The translations under genes were made by a program, and so were the position numbers. A stretch of 61,834 nucleotides of DNA from an uncultured Thiotrichaceae bacterium. GTDB lineage: Bacteria; Pseudomonadota; Gammaproteobacteria; Thiotrichales; Thiotrichaceae. Where the stretch lies: assembly GCA_937925855.1 (NCBI GenBank), contig CALAMO010000036.1:1-61834 (forward strand), read 5' to 3'. The notes beneath the pieces are model-generated. The model was not told the origin of the DNA. It did no database searches and saw only the letters and a list, made by a program, of their open reading frames with translations. This document shows, one piece after another, positions 16,519 to 25,079 of the stretch. The first letter of the stretch is position 1. Every line of letters starts with the position of its first letter.

Positions 16519-17871
16519 TCACAGCGTCAATACGCAGACTTTGGAGTTGCGCTTGAAGTTATAGAGCGTTTTCTTAGCTTCTGGCAGGTCCTCAATCTCA
16601 CCCGCCACAAAACCCTGTTCCCGAAACCAATCGGTGGTTTGCGTCGTGAGTAGGATCAATCGCTGTTTGTGTTGTGTTCGCGCTGCTTGTATCACGGCCT
16701 GCAACAGCTGTTGGCCCCGGCTGGCTGAGCGATACGCCGGATCAACTGCCAGACAGGCCAGTTCGCCGATGGTGGGGTCGTCGGTGTTATACAGCGCAGC
16801 GCAGCCAATCACCTGACGATCCAGTACCGTGACCAGAAAATTATCAATCTCCAGTTCCAGCTGTTGGCGGGAGCGCCGCACCAGCGTGCCAGTTTGTTCC
16901 AACGGGCGAATAATTTCCAGAATGCCGCTAATATCATCTGTGCTGGCGGGGCGGGTGGTTTCCGAGGCGTTAGCGGCGATCATGCTGCCACTGCCGCTGC
17001 GGGTATACAGTTCCATCAGTAGCGTGCCGTCGATCGTGGCATCCAGCAGATGCACCCGCCCGACTTTATTTTCCAGGGCGGCAACAATCTGGGGTAATAA
17101 GCTGTGCTGTGCACTACAGGCGCGTGCCTCGGCCAGCGTCATCGCCGCGGGTAAATGCAGCGCGGTATGATCTAGAAAGAGTAATTTGTCAGCGGCTAAT
17201 GCCTGTGCGGTTTCCAGCGCCAACTGTTCATAACGCAGATTATAGGTTTCGCCAGTGGGCGAGTAGCCCAGAGGTGAGAGCAGTACGATGCGATCTAATT
17301 CCAGCTGGGTGCGGATGGCCGCGTGTCGGATGCGGCGAATTTTGCCGGTGAAGCCATAATCAACGCCGTCCAGTACGCCCAGCGGTTTAGCGGTGACGAA
17401 GTTGCCGGAGCTAAGTTCTAAGCCATTGTCAGACAGGCCGGGTTGTGCCAGTGCAAAGCCCAGCATATTTTCCAGCATAATACGGATATAACCACAGCTT
17501 TCCTGAGCGGCGCGCAGCGCGGCCTGATCGCTGACGCGGATGTCATGCTGAAAGGTAATGGGGTGTTGGCGGCTGCCTAGGCGCTCGTCGATTTGCGGGC
17601 GGCTGCCGTGGACAAGCACGAGGCGTGCCCCCAGTGCTGCGCTAATGGCGATGTCTTGGATGAGGCGGCGGAAGTTGCCGAGCTGGATCACTTCGCCAGA
17701 AAAGGCAATGACGAATACTTTGCCGCGATGCTGGCGTATATAGGGGCTGGCCTCGCGGAAAAAGGCGATGCTATGCTGGGCATCGTGTCGGGCAGCGTTG
17801 GGTGCTAGCGTTGGTGTTGCGCTGTTCGCTGCGGCGTCGGTGGCGCTTGCTGGCTGGGATGTAGCGGGCAT
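16519..17871 (-). CDS. argA: Amino-acid N-acetyltransferase ArgA
   Basis: This enzyme acetylates glutamate with acetyl-CoA, the first step of arginine synthesis. The 450 residues have two parts: an amino-acid-kinase-like domain (about 35-300, starting SIAFFREASPYIRQHRGKVFVIAFSGE) that binds the arginine feedback inhibitor in relatives, and a C-terminal GNAT domain (about 305-450) with CLAVDPAYRSASRGQQLL as the acetyl-CoA loop. The ~30 residue Ala/Thr-rich N-terminus is unusual. It lies seven bases downstream of yraN on the same strand. argC is at 40.2 kb. Confidence 0.95.
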   Translation of the reverse strand: MPATSQPASATDAAANSATPTLAPNAARHDAQHSIAFFREASPYIRQHRGKVFVIAFSGEVIQLGNFRRLIQDIAISAALGARLVLVHGSRPQIDERLGSRQHPITFQHDIRVSDQAALRAAQESCGYIRIMLENMLGFALAQPGLSDNGLELSSGNFVTAKPLGVLDGVDYGFTGKIRRIRHAAIRTQLELDRIVLLSPLGYSPTGETYNLRYEQLALETAQALAADKLLFLDHTALHLPAAMTLAEARACSAQHSLLPQIVAALENKVGRVHLLDATIDGTLLMELYTRSGSGSMIAANASETTRPASTDDISGILEIIRPLEQTGTLVRRSRQQLELEIDNFLVTVLDRQVIGCAALYNTDDPTIGELACLAVDPAYRSASRGQQLLQAVIQAARTQHKQRLILLTTQTTDWFREQGFVAGEIEDLPEAKKTLYNFKRNSKVCVLTL

Positions 17872-17877
17872 TTTAAA

Positions 17878-18237
17878 TTACCAGTCTGCTTGAAATGCGT
17901 TTTGGATCCACTGTATGTCATCTTGACCGCTGATGGCAACCACATCAAAACGCACCGCCAGTGTTACGCGGTAGCGCATCATGTAGTGATTAGCGGTGGC
18001 AATGATTTTTTGCTGTTTGCGCCGATCAATACTGTGCAGTGAGCCGCCAAACTGGTTGGAGTGGCGATAGCGTACCTCGGTAAATACCACATGCGTTTGA
18101 TCACGCAGAATCAGGTCGATCTCACCGCTGCGTAGCTGATAGTTACGCATCAGTAGGTGCAGTCCCTGCGCTTGCAGATAGTGTAGCGCGCAGTCCTCAG
18201 CACGATTACCTTGCGCTCTGCTGTTTATTTTTTTCAT
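17878..18237 (-). CDS. yraN: YraN family (UPF0102) putative endonuclease-like protein
   Basis: The 119-residue protein begins MKKINSRAQGNRAED and has the UPF0102 signatures GEIDLILRD and VFTEVRYR (E-x-K/R-like core of the restriction-endonuclease fold), then GGSLHSIDRRKQQKI. The function is not established. The start at 18237 is used because an extension upstream would run into lpoA and adds no family sequence. The order lpoA-yraN is typical of gammaproteobacteria. Confidence 0.9.
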   Translation of the reverse strand: MKKINSRAQGNRAEDCALHYLQAQGLHLLMRNYQLRSGEIDLILRDQTHVVFTEVRYRHSNQFGGSLHSIDRRKQQKIIATANHYMMRYRVTLAVRFDVVAISGQDDIQWIQNAFQADW

Positions 18238-18322
18238 CTGTGGCGTCTGGAATCTCGTCGGTATGTGAGTACTGAGGACATTGCAGATTGCCATGCCGGG
18301 GCGTGAAATTTCTCCATGCCGC

Positions 18323-20152
18323 TTACTGCCGCAGGCTGTGGGGCTGGCCGTTAATAAAGGTGGCAAACTCCATCCGGCGTTGGAGGCGGCGTTGCGCATT
18401 CATACTGATCTGACCGGTGCGTCCGTCCAGCGTTTGCTGCTGTAACAGGGAGGCAAGGCTGCGTGCTACTTGAAACGAGTCCATGCCCAGCGCATACAAG
18501 CGCGGATATTTCAGTTTGTCCAAGCTGCCCTGCGCGGTTTTTTGTAGGATATAGGGGATTTCAGTGTAAATAATGCCGTCGAGGTCAATATCCTTCTGGC
18601 GGGCTTCACGCCCTGAAAAAATATGTGAGGTGGCATAAACCGGCATGAGACCGGCCTGTGCTTTCAGGAGCGGGTGCAGGAAGCGGGCCTGGGTAGGCGA
18701 GGCGGCGAGGAAAATCATATTGGCCCCGTCGGCCTGACTGGGCAGGCTTTGTACCTGCTTTAAATAATCCGCAGGTTTGGCGGGCGAATAAGTCGCGGTG
18801 TGCAGTATATTACCGCCGCCCTGCTGATAAATCTGTGTAAAGGCCTGCTTCAGGCGGTTGCCCCAAGCAGAGTCAGGCACCATGATCACCCCGTTTCTCT
18901 GGCCGCGTTTGAGGGCTAGCTCAGCGATTTGGCGTAATTCATCATCAGGTGATAGGCCGAACTGGTAGAGTGCATGCGACAGATTACCCTGGTTTGGCAG
19001 GTAATTAAGACTGAGCACTGGTGTTTGTAACAGCTCGGGTCGTGCGGTCAGGGTGGCAAGTGCATCCTTATGCAGCGGGCCGACTACGATGTCTGCGCCG
19101 TCAGCGATGGCCTGCTGATACTGACTGATGACATTGTTTTTGTCGGTTGAATAGCGCTTGAGCCTTATCTCGTCGCCATGAATGGCCTGTGCATCTTGTA
19201 TCCCCTGATAGATTTCGTTACCCACATTCGCTAGGCTGCCGCTATCGGGCAGTAGCACTGCGATGCGGCTTGTGGTCTGTGGCAGAATCGGGGTCAGCAC
19301 CTTGGGTTTAACCTCTGTGGAGGTTGCAGTGTTGGCTGTCGGGTTGCTTGCTGTGCTGACCAGGCGATTATTCAGGGCCTGCTGTAGATCGGATGGGGGG
19401 TTGCCTGACTGATAATTAACGCGAGGTGTTGTTGGCGTGAGCGTTCTGTCTGTGTTAGTGGTGCCTACTGTTGCAGCGGGAGGTGGCACTGATTTGTCCA
19501 CGTAAGTCGTTGCCGACGCGGGCGTATTCAGCTGTTGGTTCAGCGCGTGTTGCCGGAGCAGTGTGATCTTGTCGCGCAGGCCGCTGGGCAGCTCAGCTGT
19601 ATCAGCAGGTAATAGGCGCAGTGCCTGTGCGTTTTGTTTATCCTGTAATGCTAAGAGGGCTTTAACGTAGCGGTAGCGCACTTTGTTTAGTGCGGTGAGC
19701 GGGCTGCGTGCTGCTGTTTGTAGATAGAGTGCGGTTCGGCCCTGATCATCAAGGGAAGCGCTGATTTCAGCGGCTTGCAAGATAATCCGTTCCCGCTGCG
19801 GTGAGGGGTAGCTGAAGGCGGAGCGATAGTACATGTCGGCGGCGGCGGCTTTTTGTCCGCTGCGCATGAGTTGGTTGGCACGTACAATGCTGGGCTTTTC
19901 GACCTGGTTGGCCTGCTGAGTCGCGGCGGCGCTACGGGGTTGTGCGCGGAGTGTCGAGTTGAGCGCGCGCGCGGTGCCATCGGTGCTGCTGGCCTGCGGT
20001 GCGCTGGTATTAAATGTTGCGCTTGGGGCGGTTGATTCCAGCGTTTTAGCCACGCGGTTATCAGTGCCTGATAGGCCGCCGCAGCCACTGAGTAGGAGCA
20101 CGCCGCTCAATAGGCCCGGTAAAAAAATGTGTTGTCGGTTATATTTGTTCAT
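18323..20152 (-). CDS. lpoA: Penicillin-binding protein activator LpoA
   Basis: LpoA is an outer-membrane lipoprotein that activates PBP1A. The 609 residues begin with a lipoprotein signal peptide (lipobox LLSGC, Cys24), followed by a helical TPR-like N-domain (about 80-210), a Ser/Thr/Pro/Asn-rich linker (about 215-290), and a C-terminal periplasmic-binding-protein-like domain (about 293-600) with IAVLLPDSGSLANVGNEIYQGI and ADIVVGPLHKDALATL. It diverges from rsmI as in many gammaproteobacteria and precedes yraN. Confidence 0.93.
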   Translation of the reverse strand: MNKYNRQHIFLPGLLSGVLLLSGCGGLSGTDNRVAKTLESTAPSATFNTSAPQASSTDGTARALNSTLRAQPRSAAATQQANQVEKPSIVRANQLMRSGQKAAAADMYYRSAFSYPSPQRERIILQAAEISASLDDQGRTALYLQTAARSPLTALNKVRYRYVKALLALQDKQNAQALRLLPADTAELPSGLRDKITLLRQHALNQQLNTPASATTYVDKSVPPPAATVGTTNTDRTLTPTTPRVNYQSGNPPSDLQQALNNRLVSTASNPTANTATSTEVKPKVLTPILPQTTSRIAVLLPDSGSLANVGNEIYQGIQDAQAIHGDEIRLKRYSTDKNNVISQYQQAIADGADIVVGPLHKDALATLTARPELLQTPVLSLNYLPNQGNLSHALYQFGLSPDDELRQIAELALKRGQRNGVIMVPDSAWGNRLKQAFTQIYQQGGGNILHTATYSPAKPADYLKQVQSLPSQADGANMIFLAASPTQARFLHPLLKAQAGLMPVYATSHIFSGREARQKDIDLDGIIYTEIPYILQKTAQGSLDKLKYPRLYALGMDSFQVARSLASLLQQQTLDGRTGQISMNAQRRLQRRMEFATFINGQPHSLRQ

Positions 20153-20279
20153 TGATTTCTGTCTCAGGATGTAAAATCAGCGCATCACTTGCGCAGCATG
20201 CTGTTAATCTTTAGAGCCATAAGCTGCTGGTTAGCTCGGCATGCGTATCTCGTAACGTTTAGTTTAACAGGAACTTGGA

Positions 20280-21122
20280 ATGGAAGCAGCGTTGTATTGT
20301 GTGGCCACACCGATTGGTCATTTAGGCGATATTACCTTTCGGGCCGTTGAAGTCTTGCGTGCGGTCTCAGTGATTTATGCCGAGGATACGCGGGTGACGC
20401 GCAAATTGCTGACGCACCTCGGGGTTAACCAGCAGCTGCGCAGCCTACATGAGCATAATGAGCGCGGGCGGGTGGCTGAGATTAGCGCCTTGATTACAGC
20501 GGGTCAGGCGGTTGCCCTGGTCAGTGATGCGGGTACGCCATTAATTAGCGATCCGGGCTACCAGCTGGTGGCAGCGTTGCGGACTGAGGGATTACGGGTT
20601 GTGCCGGTGCCGGGTGCGAGCGCTATTATCGCGGCCTTATCGGCGGCGGGCTTGCCGACACATCGTTTTACGTTTGAAGGTTTTTTGCCGGCAAAAAGCA
20701 GTCTGCGCCGCAAGGCCTTGCAAGCGCTCAAGCAGGAGCCGCGTACCCTAGTGTTTTATGAATCCAGCCACCGGATTGTTGATTTTTTAGCAGATGTGCT
20801 GGCGATTTTGGGCGCTGAGCGTGAACTGGTCATCGCGCGGGAGATCAGTAAGCTGTATGAGCAGTTTTATCGCGGAACAGTGGCACAGCTGCTGGCGCAG
20901 ACTCAGGCCGATAGTAATATGCGGCGCGGGGAGTTTGTTGTGCTGCTGGCGGCAGATAAAAATTTGGCGGCGGATGTGGCACAGGTAGGTGCAGTGGACA
21001 CCGAGCAGCTGTTGACTGTACTCACCGATGAACTGCCAGTGAAGCAGGCGGCAAAAATTGCAGCCCGTTTGACTGGACTACCAAAGAATGAACTATACCG
21101 CCAAGCGCTGGCTCTGAGTTAA
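20280..21122 (+). CDS. rsmI: 16S rRNA (cytidine-1402-2'-O)-methyltransferase RsmI
   Basis: RsmI 2'-O-methylates C1402 of 16S rRNA. The 280-residue protein of the tetrapyrrole-methylase fold starts LYCVATPIGHLGDITFRA and shows AEDTRVTRKLL, LVSDAGTPLISDPGY and VVPVPGASAIIAALSAAGLP in order. ESSHRI near residue 160 is also typical. The upstream spacer to lpoA is 127 bases. It is convergent with the DUF2058 gene. Confidence 0.97.
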   Translation: MEAALYCVATPIGHLGDITFRAVEVLRAVSVIYAEDTRVTRKLLTHLGVNQQLRSLHEHNERGRVAEISALITAGQAVALVSDAGTPLISDPGYQLVAALRTEGLRVVPVPGASAIIAALSAAGLPTHRFTFEGFLPAKSSLRRKALQALKQEPRTLVFYESSHRIVDFLADVLAILGAERELVIAREISKLYEQFYRGTVAQLLAQTQADSNMRRGEFVVLLAADKNLAADVAQVGAVDTEQLLTVLTDELPVKQAAKIAARLTGLPKNELYRQALALS

Positions 21123-21129
21123 GGTTTAG

Positions 21130-21804
21130 CTAGGGTTTTTCCGTCAGCGTCTTTTCTGCGTTGTTTGAGGTGGTGGCGGCAGTAGAATCGATGGCCAAAG
21201 CAGCAGGCTCAGCTAGCACCTCGGTATCTGCAGCGTCTGCGGTATAGCGAATGACCACCTTATCGGGATCCAGCGCCAGAATTTGTTGCCCAATTTCAAC
21301 CGGAATTAGGCAGCGTTTACCATCGAGAAAGGTAATCGAGAGCTGGCCGTCTGCAATTTGCTGCTGCTGCGCGGGGGTAACGAAGAGGTACTTAACATTA
21401 TCGCCCACCACGAAGTTGTAGCGAACTTCGGCGCTCTCATCGTTCTTTAGATGAGCCGTAATGAGTTCGCGCACCTGTTTGCGCGTTTTGCGGCGGCGTT
21501 CTGCGGCGGCGCGCTTGCGTTTTTCCTCCTCAGCGCGCTCGGCCTGCTCTAGCTGATTGCGCTGGTTATAGAATTGAGCCAGCTCCGAAGGCTGTTTGGA
21601 CTGTTTTTTGGCGTTGGTTTTCGTTGCGGGGCCGCGCGTTTCTGGCTTGTTGCTTGGGCCGCGTGCCTGCTGGCTGGCTGGCTTCTTGTTGAATTTTGCC
21701 CGCGCCTTTTGTTTTTGCTGCTGCTTGTCCTGATCCGCTTTTTCGATTTGATCCTGCGTGATCAGACCTGCTTTCAGCAGTTGGTCGCTGAGTGAATTGG
21801 CCAT
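21130..21804 (-). CDS. DUF2058 family protein (YaiL-like)
   Basis: The 224-residue protein starts MANSLSDQLLKAGLITQDQI, the typical opening of DUF2058 proteins. A long Lys/Gln/Arg-rich, probably coiled region (about 25-110) and a C-terminal domain with RYNFVVGDNVKYLFVTPAQQQQIADG follow. The basic middle fits nucleic-acid binding, as suggested for relatives, but no function is proven. It is convergent with rsmI, seven bases apart. Confidence 0.85.
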   Translation of the reverse strand: MANSLSDQLLKAGLITQDQIEKADQDKQQQKQKARAKFNKKPASQQARGPSNKPETRGPATKTNAKKQSKQPSELAQFYNQRNQLEQAERAEEEKRKRAAAERRRKTRKQVRELITAHLKNDESAEVRYNFVVGDNVKYLFVTPAQQQQIADGQLSITFLDGKRCLIPVEIGQQILALDPDKVVIRYTADAADTEVLAEPAALAIDSTAATTSNNAEKTLTEKP

Positions 21805-21857
21805 AAGTCTATAATTTTAAGTAAAAGTCTAATGAAGGAAGCCGTCAATTCGCCGCG

Positions 21858-22514
21858 CTAGGCTGGCAGATTTTCCAGCTCGGCCTTAATGGCATTCGTG
21901 ATGTCTTCCATGTCGCCAATACCATTGATGCGCTTGAGTATGCCTTTTTCTGTGTAGAACTCAACCAGCGGTGCGGTGCTTTGCTGATACACCGTCAGGC
22001 GGTGGCGAATGGTCTCTTCGTTATCATCCGCTCGCTGGAAAATATCGCTGCTGCCGCAGTTGTCGCAGGTATCGGCTGTCTGAGGCGGTGAATAATACTG
22101 ATTGTAGACTGCGTTACAAGATTTGCATGACAGACGACCCGCGATGCGCTTCAACAGAATATCGAACTCAACATCAATCAGCAGACTGGCCTGCACGGGT
22201 TTATCAATCTCTGCTAATAGGTCGTCCAAACTATGCGCCTGGCTAATATTGCGTGGATAACCATCGAGAATAAACCCATTTTGGGTGTCTTTTTCCTGTA
22301 GGCGGCCACGAATCATGTCTAGCATAATCGCATTGGAAACCAGGTTGCCCGCATCCATTGCCTGTTTTGCTTGCAGGCCTGCTACAGTGCCTGCACTCAC
22401 CTCGGCCCGTAATAAATCCCCGGTAGAGATCTGGGGGATGTTATAGAAGCTGGTGAGGCGCTGAGCTTGAGTTCCTTTACCTGAGCCTGGTGCGCCCAGT
22501 AAGACGATGCGCAT
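21858..22514 (-). CDS. adk: Adenylate kinase with four-Cys zinc LID
   Basis: Adk equilibrates AMP and ATP with ADP. The 218-residue protein has the P-loop GAPGSGKGTQ (residues 7-16), the AMP-binding STGDLLRAEV, LDGYPRN and RADDNEETIRHRL. The LID carries two Cys-x2-Cys pairs (CKSC and CDNC), so it is the zinc-binding LID form and not the hydrogen-bonded form of enterics. The start at 22514 gives the family N-terminus MRIVLLGAPG; the longer frame to 22550 does not. Confidence 0.96.
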   Translation of the reverse strand: MRIVLLGAPGSGKGTQAQRLTSFYNIPQISTGDLLRAEVSAGTVAGLQAKQAMDAGNLVSNAIMLDMIRGRLQEKDTQNGFILDGYPRNISQAHSLDDLLAEIDKPVQASLLIDVEFDILLKRIAGRLSCKSCNAVYNQYYSPPQTADTCDNCGSSDIFQRADDNEETIRHRLTVYQQSTAPLVEFYTEKGILKRINGIGDMEDITNAIKAELENLPA

Positions 22515-22708
22515 GAAGGTTTCCTTATGTATCCAGTCAATAGGGTTCACTCTTATACTCTAAACAAAGACAGCAGTGCAAGTCAGATTCTGTATAACTA
22601 GCCTTTGGTCGTATAAGGGGGCGTTAGCGCCCTGGGTTCCTACTTTCTACGGGGTGTTTCGGTATCTGAGTCAAGTTGAATAAATCTGGCGACTTTTATA
22701 AGAGTGGC

Positions 22709-22714
22709 TATAAT
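22709..22714 (+). promoter_or_regulatory. Candidate -10 element for ppa
   Basis: A perfect TATAAT lies 31 bases before the ppa start. The best -35 at 17-bp spacing is CTGGCG, a poor match, so the promoter may rely on an activator. A 5-bp GGGCG/CGCCC hairpin (22619-22632) lies further upstream; its role is unclear. Confidence 0.4.
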
Positions 22715-22745
22715 ACCCACGATTTGAATTACAGGTAATCTTAGT

Positions 22746-23273
22746 ATGAATATGGACAATATCGCGGTGGGAAGTGATGTCCCCGAGTCGGTTAACGTGA
22801 TCATTGAAATTCCGGCACACGTCAGTCCGGTGAAGTACGAAGTGGATAAGGATAGCGGTGCATTATTAGTTGACCGCTTTATGTCGGCGCCGATGTTCTA
22901 CCCAGCGAACTATGGCTTTGTACCGCATACCTTGTCTGATGATGGTGATCCAGTTGATGTTCTGGTTGTAACACCCGTGCCATTAGTGCATGGCTGTGTG
23001 ATTCCGGCGCGCCCGGTGGGTATCCTAAAAATGTCCGATGAGGCCGGTGAAGACGCTAAGATTATCGCGGTGCCCGCCGGAAAACTGTCACCGGAGTATA
23101 AAGATATTGTTTCGTATAAACAGCTGCCACCACTGTTAATTCAGCAGATCCAACATTTCTTTGAGCGTTATAAAGAATTAGAGCCGGGTAAGTGGGTGAA
23201 GGTCGATGGTTGGGCTGATGCAGATGAGGCAAAAGCGGAGATTATGACCAGCATACAGCGTTACGCAGCTTAA
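22746..23273 (+). CDS. ppa: Inorganic pyrophosphatase, family I
   Basis: The soluble family I enzyme hydrolyses pyrophosphate to phosphate. The 175 residues contain [40 protein letters not shown] (the Asp-rich magnesium site) and KIIAVP. In this organism it also bears on the sulfur pathway, because ATP sulfurylase running toward ATP consumes pyrophosphate that this enzyme would compete for. An alternative start two codons later is possible. Confidence 0.97.
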   Translation: MNMDNIAVGSDVPESVNVIIEIPAHVSPVKYEVDKDSGALLVDRFMSAPMFYPANYGFVPHTLSDDGDPVDVLVVTPVPLVHGCVIPARPVGILKMSDEAGEDAKIIAVPAGKLSPEYKDIVSYKQLPPLLIQQIQHFFERYKELEPGKWVKVDGWADADEAKAEIMTSIQRYAA

Positions 23274-23408
23274 CAAGCCGAGGCGATAATTCATTGAGAG
23301 CGGATGGTTGCCTGTGATATAACGAACGTTAATCAGGATTTTGCGGGGTGGGTGTTGTTGAACGGCGCGTCCCAAGAAAATATTTTCAACAGAGGTAGGA
23401 GCTGATAT

Positions 23409-23714
23409 ATGCCGCTTGATCAACGGTACGTAGTCGCAGCATTTAATGCAGAGGAAGATCGACTTGCCTTTGTTTCCGCAACGCTTGAATGGGTGCAATC
23501 TGCCCGTAAAGCTGCCGTCTTTCAGTCCCAGATGGACGCCAATTATTTTATCAAGAAAAATAGTTTGGCGGAAAGTACCGCTGCGCAAACACCGGAACTG
23601 AGTGGTTTTGACCATGTCAGGCCGGTCTATGTGCGGGTCGAAATAAAAATCACCAGTCCTGAATATGACCCCGATAATCCAGATCGGGGGATTAGCTTCA
23701 GCGGAATGGGCTAG
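23409..23714 (+). CDS. Small protein of unknown function
   Basis: The 101-residue product (MPLDQRYVVAAFNAEEDRLAFV) has no signal peptide or membrane segment and I recognise no family. A charged middle and a VYVRVEIKITSPEY strand suggest a compact soluble protein. AGGAG lies eight bases before the ATG, which supports expression. It stands alone between ppa and the convergent phosphodiesterase gene. An overlapping frame on the other strand is longer but covers part of ppa and has no supporting ribosome site. Confidence 0.55.
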   Translation: MPLDQRYVVAAFNAEEDRLAFVSATLEWVQSARKAAVFQSQMDANYFIKKNSLAESTAAQTPELSGFDHVRPVYVRVEIKITSPEYDPDNPDRGISFSGMG

Positions 23715-23771
23715 TGTATATTCCAGTGGCGCGCTGCTTGTCACTGTGCTGGCTGCGCCCGCTGAGCCGAT

Positions 23772-24488
23772 CTATCCCGGCAGTATTAATGACTTAAATA
23801 CCGGCAGTTTTCGCTGTGCCGCGCTGACTTCGCCCTTGCGCAAATCCCCTGCTAAACAGCTGATCGCACTCGCGTTGACCCCGCCTACCGTGCCATCGAT
23901 AAAGCGATGCACATGGCCGCAATACACCCCACACACCTGTGGAAAACGGGCTAACAGTGCGTCGAGCCGCGTTACATCCTGCCAATCAGCGTACTGAAAC
24001 GGGTCGGGTATGCCGTCGGCTTCAAACGGCGGGTGATGCAGGAACAGGGCTGCAGGTTTAGTGGTGTCGGCTAATAACATTGCTTCCAAGTGGGCCAGAC
24101 GTTCCGCACACAGCTGCCCTTTGTGACTGCCTTCATTCAGGGTATCTAGCATGAGCAGGCGTACTGGATAGCGTTCGATCGCATATTGAATCCAGCCCTG
24201 GGCGGACTGCGCGCAGTGTTCGGCACTAAAAGCTGCCAGTAGTGTCGCGCGTCGGTCGCGGTTGCCAGGAATGAGACAGTAGGGTGCCTTGAGTTGATCT
24301 AATAAATGGCGGGCAATAGGGTATTCTGCGGCTAAGCCCCGATTCGCAATGTCTCCCGTGTGGATCACTAAGTCGGGCTGCGTGGGCAGTGCATTAATGG
24401 CGCTGACGCAGTTTGCCAGATCCGTGCTGCGCTGGGGCGCATCAAGTGCGAGGTGTGTGTCTGAGATTTGAACGACTTGTAGGCTCAT
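23772..24488 (-). CDS. CpdA-like metallophosphoesterase (3',5'-cyclic AMP phosphodiesterase)
   Basis: The 238-residue protein is a class III cyclic-nucleotide phosphodiesterase of the calcineurin-like fold. All metal-site motifs are visible: SDTHLA (residues 9-14), HTGDIAN (about 43), PGNRDRR (about 75), FLHHPPFE (about 150) and YCGHVHR (about 190). CpdA relatives hydrolyse cAMP. The related Nudix hydrolase gene nudF and parE, common neighbours elsewhere, are absent here. It is transcribed alone and diverges from the MazG-like gene. Confidence 0.82.
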   Translation of the reverse strand: MSLQVVQISDTHLALDAPQRSTDLANCVSAINALPTQPDLVIHTGDIANRGLAAEYPIARHLLDQLKAPYCLIPGNRDRRATLLAAFSAEHCAQSAQGWIQYAIERYPVRLLMLDTLNEGSHKGQLCAERLAHLEAMLLADTTKPAALFLHHPPFEADGIPDPFQYADWQDVTRLDALLARFPQVCGVYCGHVHRFIDGTVGGVNASAISCLAGDLRKGEVSAAQRKLPVFKSLILPG

Positions 24489-24626
24489 GGTCTTCCTGAT
24501 AGATCACTTTAAATAAATAGACAACCTTAAATGTACAGCATGCGATTTAACGTAATAATAATGCGCATTAATCATTAAATTCTGTGTATTCTGTGCTGTG
24601 TAAGTGCCCATAATGGAGTAACGCCT

Positions 24627-24995
24627 ATGAAGCAGGATCTGCCGCCCTCGATCAGTGATCTTACTCGCGAACTCATTGAGTTTCGCGATGCACGTGACTG
24701 GCGCCAATTTCACTCCTTAAAGGATTTAATCCTGTCGCTGAATCTTGAGGCGGCTGAGTTGCTAGAGTTGGCGCAGTGGAAGCCGGAAGGCGACTTTGAA
24801 CAAGAAGCAAAGGGTGCACCACTCCAGCAGCGCCTGCGTGAGGAGTGTGCCGATGTGTTGTTATATCTGCTGCTGATAGCTGAGCGTACCGGGATCGATC
24901 TACAGGCGGCGGCGGCTGAGAAAATCAAAGCGAATGCCGAGAAATACCCTGTGGCGAAGGCGCGTGGCCGATCGACAAAGTACAATCAGCTGTAA
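24627..24995 (+). CDS. MazG-like nucleotide pyrophosphohydrolase
   Basis: The 122-residue single-domain protein has the all-alpha NTP pyrophosphatase pattern: RDARDWRQFHSLKDLILSLNLEAAELLE with the EAAELLE metal motif at about 47-53, then EECADVLLYLLLI (EExxD) at about 73-85, and KYPVAKARG at the end. Members of this RS21-C6/dCTPase-like group clean up non-canonical or excess dNTPs. GGAG lies ten bases before the ATG. It is convergent with sat. Confidence 0.88.
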   Translation: MKQDLPPSISDLTRELIEFRDARDWRQFHSLKDLILSLNLEAAELLELAQWKPEGDFEQEAKGAPLQQRLREECADVLLYLLLIAERTGIDLQAAAAEKIKANAEKYPVAKARGRSTKYNQL

Positions 24996-25031
24996 GCGTG
25001 TTGTGCATTGGGGTATCCTTGTGCGTTATGG

Positions 25032-25051
25032 CCGAGAGATGTGTCTCCCGG
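25032..25051. terminator. Weak hairpin between the MazG-like gene and sat
   Basis: CCGAGAGA, loop TGTG, TCTCCCGG forms a stem with one mismatch in the 84-base gap between two convergent genes. No T-run follows on either strand, so its role as a terminator is only suggested. Confidence 0.35.
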
Positions 25052-25079
25052 TCAAAACAGGGCAAGCAATGCGCAGAAA

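Noticed and set aside
23178-23744. 188-residue frame on the minus strand
   Set aside because: It overlaps the 3' end of ppa and the small gene at 23409, has no ribosome site and no family features.
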